64,000 nucleotides of DNA, taken from assembly GCA_949987705.1 (NCBI GenBank), contig OX465281.1, positions 258,636,542 to 258,700,541 on the forward strand, given 5' to 3'. This document shows positions 55,370 through 64,000 of this stretch, one piece after another; position 1 is the stretch's first letter; each line of letters starts with the position of its first letter. Below the pieces are notes generated by a model. It made no database searches. It saw only the letters and a program-made list of their open reading frames with translations, and had not been told where the DNA came from. The DNA is from Thereva unica (lineage: Eukaryota; Arthropoda; Insecta; Diptera; Therevidae). A program made the position numbers and the translations under genes.

Positions 55370-58300
55370 CGAGAAGCCACATTTCATATTTGCAAGATTA
55401 GTAGAAAATATGGTTTCCGATAGTAACCACCATAAATTTATTAACATCCACAAGTACATTATAACGCAATCTAGAAGTGAACGCACACCTGACAACAACG
55501 TGCAACTCTTTAAGAATGAAATAGAAAAACAAAGCTTAAAGTGCATTGTAGAGGGAGTGAAGTGTAAAGAGGAGAATTAGGAACAGAAAAGCATGGTTCT
55601 TGCGAAGAAGAGAGGGAGAATTGAACTGAAGGACTACCACTTCATTGCTGGAGATGGGAACAATAATAAAAAACTAACGACTCCTTCCAACTGTTCTTTG
55701 CCTGGTTCAGACCCTTCGAAATTTATCTTTAATTTCCGGAACTTTTAATTACATTAACATCCCGAAAAGACCCGCTGCGCCTCCGCTTGACTACGAGTCC
55801 GTCTGCACTTCCTTATGCCTTCACTTGAAACAATTTAGCTCCAGCTTTGATGGCCCCGTATACTCTCAGGGTCGATGAAGATTCGCGTTCTACCCGAGAA
55901 ACAGCAGACGACTACACACCATTCCAGAATATAGTAAGAACAAGCGCCTGGGTGGTTGCTGCCATACGTATGGACATCCCATAATCCAATAATTCACTCA
56001 AAAAGTCAAGACTGCTCCGACGGAAACGAAACGCTCACGGGGCGGTGGCTCTGCGTCTGTTGCTTTTTACTTATTGCCTCAAAACACGTTAGTCATGCAG
56101 TCATGGGTATAAAGCAATCGCGCCCACGCCAGGTCTTGGCCCTGAGTTCATTCTACTGCGGCTCCGATGTTGAGACGTTCAGCTGTTTCGAGTCTAGCCT
56201 ATTGCCCAAAGAACGGGCAAATAGACGTTAACTTCTTCGCGGCTTCATCCTATCGCTGGCCGTACGTATCCGCAGCTGATGGACCGGATAGGTCAAGTGA
56301 AAACATGGAAGTGCTTAAACCGATAGCCGCACAATGAATACGAGAACTGGGAATCGGATCGTGTAATTAGATTAGCTTAGAGAACGGCTCTCGGGTTGCG
56401 GATTATGACCGGCGGGACGGGCGGTGTTAATCGAAGCAAGTTTACGAGCTCAGAAAGTTCAATGAATCCAGATCGATTCGTAGTTCTTCAGCGGAGTTGA
56501 GGTAGACTTTTTGGTCCTTGCTTATTACCTCATTCTTGATTTGTGTTGAATCTCGCGATTACCGCGTCTTGTTCCAATTATCGCCACTTTTTTCTCCTGT
56601 TTGATCTTTTCCAGAAAACTAATTTTGTGTTGTTGAACTAAATGGAGTGATAGTGTCTTATTCAATCGCAACGAAATTCGCTTCCGGCAACAACAAAAAC
56701 TTGACGTCGCCAGCCTCTGGGCAGATGCGGTAGTAGGTACCCTTCGTTAGGTAGTGGCCCGACGACTTGGCACGAAACATCGACTTCTAAATTCAGAAGG
56801 GTGGAAAAATTGCAATTTCGCTCACCCTAAGATAACGCGAAGGCACTTGATGGAACATCTGCCACAGTAAACACAGCACTCGTTACTACATTTCGCTCCT
56901 AGATGCGAATATCCAGGGCGCAGCGCTAGTGTTTTATTCATGTCCCTCTCCTCGACTCACACCAGTCGTCGTAGCACGCATTCTGTCTCTCGACGGTATT
57001 AATGCCCTGCAGATGGCAACTAGACACCCTCTGTTCCAGCTAGAACAAAATCAGCCCTAGTGCTTCTTCATCCTTGCGTCTCAGTCGAATGTAGTTTCGG
57101 AAAAGAGGAAGGGGGAGGAATATGAATAAAAATAAACCGCGGCTGGGCGCAGGAATTTCTCCCGTTCATGTCGAAAACTTAGAAAAATTTTAATGTGGCC
57201 AAAGCAAGGAGGCTTGGGCTCTCCCTTTCCTTAGCGACGTCAGCTGCTCCTCGGGGCTGGAGGAGATTAGGAGACGTCGATCAGCTCTTAGCACGCCATG
57301 AAACGTCTTATATCGACTGGCAGCAAATGAATGCATTTGTCAGCCGCGTTACCGCTGCATGAATGCGAGATAAAGCGGCGGTTTTTAATTTATCGCTGCG
57401 GCTCGGATTGATTCCGACGCAAAGATGCGGACGCACGGAGGTGTTTGATGCGGCGAGTGGGTGCCTTGTACAAGGGTTCATTACGATTTTGAAAGACCTG
57501 CAAAAGACTTTTATGGAACCGTCGATGCCACGATACACGCTCTTTTTGGAGATGTTTTGGCCCACAATAGCAAGCAGAAATGTTTTTTTCTAAAAGGAAG
57601 GAAAACCATTAGACATGGCTTGAAGCATTGGCTTTCATGGTGGAACGCAAAATTTGGTCACTAAATCACTGCCGAAAATATTAAGAGAAGCGAGTTATGC
57701 GTGTGACTGTTTCTTTGTGTTTGTTTGACTCGTTTATTTTAAGCCAAGCGTTGAACAACTTGGCGGTGGTTTCAAGTTTATAAATCGTGTGGAAGCACCA
57801 AATGTCGTTTAGTTTGAGCTTCTTTGTGAAAAGCAAGTAAATAATTGTGGTGATGAGATTATCAGTAATGATTCGGTAAATCCGAGACATTTGATGTCAC
57901 ATACTCGAGTACCTACCTAAGGTTAGATGGTTGTTTGACTGACTGACTGGATTGCGTCCGCACACAAGTACGCAGTTTCACAATAATCACGCGTACATCC
58001 AGGTTGCAAACTACTTACGATCAGGTTAGCTCTATTCGAATTTAGGTGCGTTGTCATCTGTATGAACTCCTCTGGGGGTGCAGGCATGTCGTGAGTCATG
58101 TAGGCTGAGGATAAATAAAGATCCTCCCCTACGCCGAGCTCCGATCTAACTACAGTTAAATGCGTGGAACTAAAGTTAGGGAAGTGGTAGGCTTGAATGT
58201 GCCTTTTAGCCAGGATACAAGATCTTGGTTTACCCTGGTCCGAGCTGTAGTAGGATAATACTGCACTGCCTGGCCGCAAGCACTTTCTGTTCCTTCCTTC

Positions 58301-58410
58301 AGGGCTGTTGTATTGAGGAAACATTTAGATTAACCACCATTAGCAAGATCGGATGGGTATCTGTTCAGCTTGGACAATCCTCTGCGCTTAAATGGCCAAA
58401 GAAAGAATGG
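55370..58410. other. Intergenic or intronic DNA, no gene seen
   Basis: No domain, transposon end or splice-supported frame recognised. 56930-57480 is GC-richer, but open frames on both strands (57308-57565 and 57363-57664) overlap. Confidence 0.35.
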
Positions 58411-58413
58411 CTA

Positions 58414-58527
58414 AAGAAAGTGTCGTTTTAGTCGAATTACGAATTTCAGCACAGGGGTCTAGAGTGGAAGTCATAATTCGACTGAAACGTCACTTTCTTC
58501 ATCTCAAACGACTTGTCACCACACACG
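58414..58527 (+). mobile_element. Fragment of the nested GGCCCC MITE family
   Basis: GTCGTTTTAGTCGAATTACG, TTTCAGCACAGGGGTCTAGA and AACGTCACTTTCTTCATCTC correspond to internal blocks of the MITE at 32207-32428. The left arm end is missing. Confidence 0.6.
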
Positions 58528-58529
58528 AC

Positions 58530-59750
58530 TCCTATTAGAACCGCAGTTTTGTTAACCTGGATGACCATCCTGGTGTCCAGGTTTACCTTCGGCAACGAGA
58601 TGCGTGTCTCCTCGGAGTAACCACAGCTAGGATGAGCTTGAGGCTCTTGCTTTTATATACGTCACTGATCTTAATGACCATTCGCCTAGGAAGTGCTTTG
58701 AGGCTTAGGCTTCGCATCTGATTACCCTGCAGCCTGTTATTGTTAGATATTCTCAATTTCTATGGGATTTGATAGTAACTACTCGTTGCTATCTTTTATG
58801 TAAATAAACAACACTCATGATCACATTTTAGCTCTGTACTTCAAACAGAAAAAAAGCGGGGGTTGTTAGTGCGCCCCTGTTTTTGTGCAAACTTTTATGG
58901 ACTAGACAATTTTTACTGGATGCGGAAAACAACACAATCAAATCTTTGAGAACAAATCACAATTCGAAAGCTTACGTCTAGGCACAGTTTGCTGATAAAA
59001 AATGATGTGTCTCTTTGCCTTAATCGAGATCAAACTCCAGGAGACATTAATGAAAAATCTAAAATTTGCGGTTTTACCAATACAAACGTGCACTCGCCAG
59101 TCGCGCCCCTTCGGTGGCAACGCTTTATTTATCATCCACAATTCACAGGCCGAAGAATTTATGATTATTGTCTGGAATGGATTCGACCTCGAACTGGCAG
59201 TAATTATTCCTCTTTTATTATTAGCCGAGCTAGATGCACTCGCCGCCCGAGGAGCAGCGCCAATCGAGCGCAAGCCTTCGAATTGAAGTTCAATTACTGA
59301 TTATATGCTCGAGTGGATCCGATCGAATTCTGTCGGGAGCCCACTTCACTTCCACACTTCAGCTCATGGCTTGCATGTCTGCTATTTGGGGAGCAGTGGC
59401 CGGGCTGGTGTGCGATGAAGTTATCACTGGGGTTTCGTAGAGCGAATAAGGAAATGCATTTAATGTATTAATGGTCGAATTGACGGAGTAGATATACTGC
59501 TGTGTCTAGTACACAGTACACGGAAGCTGCGCTGCTGCGGAAGAGGCCTCCTCGCGCCCCCACCGTGCTTTCAACGGTCAGACAGAAGTGTGTCGTCTAC
59601 GGGCAGCAGACCTACTTTTGAATGGATGAACACGAAAAGTCCCCTTCGGCTCCGGTGCAATTTTTGATTCCATTTTAATGAACAGAACATTTTATGCGGA
59701 TCAGTTTTGGTTTAGGATTAGTAGAGTTCATTTCCTGTTTTTCTCTTTCA
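58530..59750. other. Upstream region or leader intron, no gene seen
   Basis: No protein gene. It ends in a pyrimidine tract with TCTTTCAG at 59744-59751, the likely acceptor of the exon that follows. Confidence 0.35.
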
Positions 59751-59751
59751 G

Positions 59752-60315
59752 TGAACGAAACTGAATGCCGTAATATGAGTGAAATGCGCTTCCAACTGTA
59801 AACAAGAAAACGTGCTCAATTTGAAATGTTGCAAAAGTGATAATAAAAGTGATCGAAATAAGTAAAAGTTTCTAAGTAAAAAAATATATAGTGCTAAAAA
59901 AAACATACCTGACACCGACTGGAGCATTCAAAGAAACTATGTCAAAATGAGTTCACCAGCATCAGCAACGCAGACAACAGGAACACCAACATCCGGAGGA
60001 GGACCCGTTGGCAGCGGCATGGGTGGCCCGCCGCCCATTCCACCGACGAAACCGGTTCTCTCCTCACCGGGTTCATATAAAACAAATTTCATTAATTCCA
60101 CAAATATTAATCTAAGTAGTGTAGGTGGTGCCGGTACGCTTACAGCTGGTATCCACAGTGTCAATAAGTCCCATTCAACAAATATCAGCGAGAAGCCCGC
60201 CATCGCAGCTCGACCGATTCCGCCACCAACGTTGCCCAAATATTCGTCTAGCTTCGGAAAAATAGACCGTGATCGAAACGATTTCGCCAAAATCGACCGC
60301 GCCGAACGAGAGAAG
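59752..60315 (+). CDS. First coding exon of a Pro/Gly/Ser-rich protein (coding from 59947)
   Basis: The exon likely begins at 59752 after a good acceptor, has 195 bases of 5' UTR, and starts translation at ATG 59947 (MSSPASATQTTGTPTSGGG). It encodes 123 residues to a donor GAGAAG|GTAGGA after 60315, leaving phase 0. The sequence is low-complexity with GGPPPIPPTKP and ARPIPPPTLPKYSS, stretches that resemble SH3 or EVH1 ligands, then a charged helix-like end (GKIDRDRNDF, AKIDRAEREK). The frame runs on into intron sequence and stops. A cytoskeletal or signalling scaffold is plausible; I do not recognise the gene. Later exons lie beyond the window or were not seen. Confidence 0.6.
59939..59950 (+). 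promoter_or_regulatory. Three-codon upstream ORF overlapping the main ATG
   Basis: ATG TCA AAA TGA at 59939-59950 ends in TGA that shares ATGA with the main start codon at 59947. Ribosomes starting here would terminate on top of the main ATG, an arrangement compatible with reinitiation or repression. Confidence 0.55.
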
Positions 60316-61745
60316 GTAGGATATTGCCATTTTCTGACTCCTTTTTGTGTCCTGTTCAATTACGTCCTTTTTTTAAATTATTTTGAAAAGTTTTGAATTT
60401 ATTTCTCGCATCAATTTTTATTGCTCAAAATTTGTATTAAATTTTGTTTTTGGTTTTTTACATAATTAACGGAATGCAATGACGTCATATCGTAGCGAAA
60501 TTTCATTCAGTTTGTTGTTGTTGTAACGAAAAATCGAGTAGAATCGAGTTGGAGCATTTTTCTCGTCCTTAATCGTAAATTCATTGTGTTTGTGAACGCC
60601 ATTGACGAATGCTTTCATATAGCCTTCAACTATATTTTAAGTGTTAGTGGTTTTTAAATTTAGGTTTTTTGACAGTTGGTGATTTGACAGACTGACAGTT
60701 GACTGTTTCGTTTGTTTAATAATGCTTGCGTTTTGCATTAGGCCATTCAGTTTAGTTGCTAGTAAAAGTTGTTCATTTTATTATATTCATATTTACATTT
60801 AGAATCGTAGATTTGTATCGAAAAAACTTCAAACTTTTATCTTGAATGTTTTTTTATTACATACTTTTGTTAACTGCTTTTTAATAAGAAATTTCACATA
60901 CCCGCGATTATGGAAAAAGTAGTTCCACCGGCAAACTATTGTAACGAGAACTCAAAGTTTCGGCTAGTACAAGTAGTATTTTTCGTTGTTTCGGAGAGAA
61001 GCTTCTTTAAAACACACAATTTTTACATAAACCTATTTTATTTCACACAAAAATCAAAAGGAGAAGTAAATTACACAAAGACAAGTTATTGAGTAACTAA
61101 CACAGAGAAATACAAGAAAAAAATAGTCTGCAAAAGGCACCATACAGAGTAAATAACAAAACAAGGTAAACAAAAGTAATAAAAAATTGGTGAACGAAAC
61201 CTGTTATTATTACTCCTCATCATTCATTCATTCTCCATTTTGGCAAATTACCCTTGGTACTGGCTTTATAGTAGGAGTAGCTAAAAGCTTGAGCCTCTAC
61301 AGGTAATTTATCCACCTTCTTTTTGGGAGCTTCTCGGAGGCTATTGATCAGAGGACCAGATGTGACATGAAACATGGGTAGTAAGTCTCGATTCGACATT
61401 GCACTAGCTCTAAATAACAATTTACTTATAGTCAGTAACTGGAGGGTTCTAGACATCAGGGCGTCTCCCCAGTGCCCAGTCAATCAAGTTTTTTCACAGT
61501 GCAGGCATGAAAAACTATCTAACTAACTAACTAAGGCAGGGAGGTTTTAATAACTCCTAGAGAGATAAACATTGGAAACCTTACAAAGACTGAAGAATGC
61601 GCAAATAAATCAATATCAATTGAAAGGCGAGTTCTCTGCGCTATAAAGAGATCTTTGCCAAGCTATAAAGAGAATAGGAGAATCAGCCAATAGCTACTAA
61701 TAGAGTTCTCCTTCACGTTGTTGTCGGTCTCCCAGCTCGACGGTT
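60316..61745. other. Intron of the gene starting at 59752, no further exon seen
   Basis: AT-rich DNA. No open frame with splice support in the plus strand; 61220-61483 on the minus strand has no domain. Confidence 0.35.
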
Positions 61746-61749
61746 CGAA

Positions 61750-62430
61750 GGTTCCAGTCTAGGTTTTCGCGTCGCAAGGTTTGGCCAACCCAATCTAATT
61801 CCATTTCCTTCGCCTGATTTCGTCGTCTACCTCCTCCAGAATATTTCTCCATCTGCGGCTGACGTCCACGTGATCTATTTGATTCCTCGTTCTACCTTCG
61901 GGCGATATCCAGGTCTCCTTGTGTATTTTCTTGTGACAAAAGTAGGTTCCATCTACCATGAGTTGCAGAGGGAGCTACAGAAGTCAACGAAAAGCTTACC
62001 GTTACTGTCAGCGATTTGTCCTAGGCCTTGATTTCCAATCGTGTGTTCAAGGCCGGCGTTGTCGGGGCCGATCTGTGCGTTTAAGTCGCCCATTAAAACA
62101 ATGATGTCTCCCCTTGGAAAAGAGCGAAAAACTTCATTCAGTCGCATATAAAACTCGTTCTTGATGTCATCGTCTTTGTCTTTAGCTGGAGAGTATTGGA
62201 TTAGTGTAGTACATCTTAGTGCAGGGCATGCAGGCGCCCGGTAATCTCCTCCTAACGCGGGGTCCAGCATACATACTCAAAGGGAGATCGCTAGACATTG
62301 CTCTTGACGAAGTAGTGCGCAACATTCAATACTTCTTATAATACAAGTAGTTTACCTTGACAGCTTCCCTTGTTCACGTCATGGTGCACTGTCTAGTAGT
62401 AAGCTTAGTTCGAAAGATAGGATAGGGTAG
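61750..62430 (-). mobile_element. LINE endonuclease fragment (RTE/CR1-like) and 3' family repeat
   Basis: Minus-strand codons from 62270 read LIQYSPAKDKDDDIKNEFY, GDIIVLMGDLNAQIGPDNAG and NSGKLFVDF-like sequence, followed past a stop by CHKKIHKETWISPEGRTRNQIDHV (in parts). These are the GD-x-NA-x-x-G and T-W-x-SPDG-x-x-x-N-x-IDH blocks of LINE endonucleases. Asp and Asn of the GDLNA block and the terminal DH are kept, but stops break the frame. 62375-62430 matches the LINE 3' tail at 155-222. Confidence 0.75.
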
Positions 62431-62439
62431 TCTGGGGCT

Positions 62440-64000
62440 GCTCCTATTAATAACCGGTTAATCCGAGGAGATGCCTTATTAAGGTTACTCAGGCAAGAGG
62501 CCACAACCGGATTCGTAGTAGAACTTTCGACGCGCAACGACTATTTGTATGCAAGTGTTTTTGCAATTCTATTGCATTACCCAAAAGTCGGAACAGTGTG
62601 AACTTCTGGTTGAAATATTTGTCGAATTCATTATAATTAGGTTTCTTCACTGGAGACCTAACATTTGACAATGTCGTGTGTCTTGTAGGTGCATCAGTTT
62701 TAGACGCGTTTCTGCCCAAATTGGGAAGTAAACATATTAATAGCCACAATTGAAACGTAGCACAATTCGAAGTACTATTCACCGTAGTAAGTTCAGTCGC
62801 TCTCATTTACATGCCCACTTCGGTCATAATTTTATAGGACGTAAATTTACGGCAACCTGAAAACAAATCAAATTGCAGAAATTGAATTTGGCTCAGACGT
62901 GGATCTTTTGTCTCACAGAGATTGTGTTGACTCCACTTCATCCGTGGCATGCGCCAGTAGTAAATACTTCCTGCCGGCAGTTGCCCCCACCTCCTCGTTG
63001 TTCTCCCAACAATCCCTGGAGCCCTGCATTAATTTTTAATTCTTCACCCTCCACCAATCCCCGCAAAGCTCCCCCGAGAGTGAAGCGTATTTTAAGAAAT
63101 TTTCATTCAACAATTTCTCCATATTTTCGACTAGCTCTGGAGTTCGCCCGGGGGGGGGGGGGGTGAAGGGGGTGCACGTTCGCTTGGAGGAGCACACGGA
63201 TGAACAACTTTATGTATGTCATGCTAGGAGGAAAATGGTAACAACGGCTCAGGTAGGCGCACGTAAAGATACGATCTTGCAGGTGCGGTGTAGGAGGTAG
63301 GCGGCATTCAATAAAGGTGAAAAGTGGAATTAATTGACTCCGGATTACGATGGATATTCGATTCCGGCAGCTACTTCCTTCCCGGCTCTTGTGAGTAGAA
63401 AAGTAAGCGTGCAGGACGACGACAGTCAATCGTTGTGAGTGAAGGCTCTTTCGGTGGGCAAATTGGGATCTGCTTTTGTTCGCTTGACTACAAGATGTTT
63501 GCGTTACGTCGTAATGATAACTTCTGGCGCTTATTGCAGTCAATATTAACGCTCTTTAAAGATGACGAAATAACGCATGTCTTCCTAGGCTGGAAAGGCC
63601 TCGTAGGCTACCAGTGCAGATTCTTCAGATTTATCGATTTGTCCGTATCCACGACTCTGATAGGGAAGTGAAGAGCCAGCGGGTGAGGCACAATATTACA
63701 ATATTAAGAAGGTATGACGATAGAAATTTATGACCCATGAACCAAGGTGCTTTATCATTTTGAAATCCATCAGTCTTTTGGGCGGAAGCAAGTTTTCAAC
63801 GATTTTTTGACTAACTTCCTTCCAGCGGTGAACGAGAGTAAGTAAAGGTTAAACGTGGAAGGTAGATCTGAAGACTTAATTAACACCAATGGAAACGTCT
63901 ATCGCCGGTGTTAAATCTCCATAAAAAATGGGCCATTATTATTACTCTGCCTCTGCTTATTGTAGAAAATGGATTTATTTATTTTCATTCACTTTAGGGC
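62440..64000. other. Intron or intergenic DNA, with a 14-G run
   Basis: No gene seen. A run of 14 G lies at 63150-63163. The minus-strand frame at 62489-62806 and those at 63103-63671 have no recognisable domain. Confidence 0.35.

Overview
This looks like nuclear DNA of an insect, most likely a fly with a large, repeat-rich genome. The reasons are short GT-AG introns with insect-style splice sites, a complete Ty3/gypsy errantivirus (an insect retroelement group), many decayed non-LTR retrotransposons (LINEs), and many hAT, PIF/Harbinger and mariner-type DNA transposons with intact target-site duplications. Non-coding DNA is AT-rich. I saw no bacterial operons, CRISPR arrays, tRNAs or rRNAs. 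The species is not determinable by reading alone.

Genes. (1) 4446-10532, minus: five exons joined in perfect phase give a 737-residue protein with an N-terminal PH-like region, a proline-rich SH3-ligand-like stretch and five Y-x-N plus two YEE[IM] motifs. It looks like an adaptor or docking protein for tyrosine-kinase signalling. (2) 11132-11402, plus: a two-exon 72-residue single-pass membrane protein, divergent from gene 1 across about 600 bp. (3) 13686-14141, plus: a HINT-family histidine-triad hydrolase with a mitochondrial-type N-terminus. (4) 30427-30520, plus: first coding exon of a gene whose other exons I could not find. (5) 44646-44884, plus: a two-exon, 48-residue membrane microprotein candidate. 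(6) 59947-60315, plus: first coding exon of a Pro/Gly/Ser-rich protein running off the window, preceded by an upstream ORF that overlaps its ATG.

Mobile DNA dominates. 7.1-7.8 kb, inside intron 1 of gene 1, holds two Harbinger-type MITEs. 12.0-13.7 kb holds a large foldback element interrupted by a second element made of a near-perfect 293-bp tandem pair; its edge lies 30 bp from the HINT start codon. 18.8-20.9 kb is a LINE remnant split by a deleted Harbinger transposon. 22.6-24.0, 42.1-43.4, 48.7-49.4, 51.9-52.3, 54.3-55.4 and 61.7-62.4 kb are decayed LINE pieces. 28.3-28.75 kb is a decayed mariner-like transposase. 31.1-33.9 kb carries an inverted-repeat element and two hAT elements inserted 12 bp apart, one with a MITE nested inside.

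34397-41255 is a complete 6859-bp errantivirus with 418-bp LTRs that look identical, a CGCG target duplication, a tRNA-type primer site, gag with one frame break, intact pol and an intact env frame that ends inside the 3' LTR. It is the youngest insertion here. The rest is intergenic or intronic DNA with no gene I can support. LINE and gene assignments rest on motif recognition only; no alignments were run.
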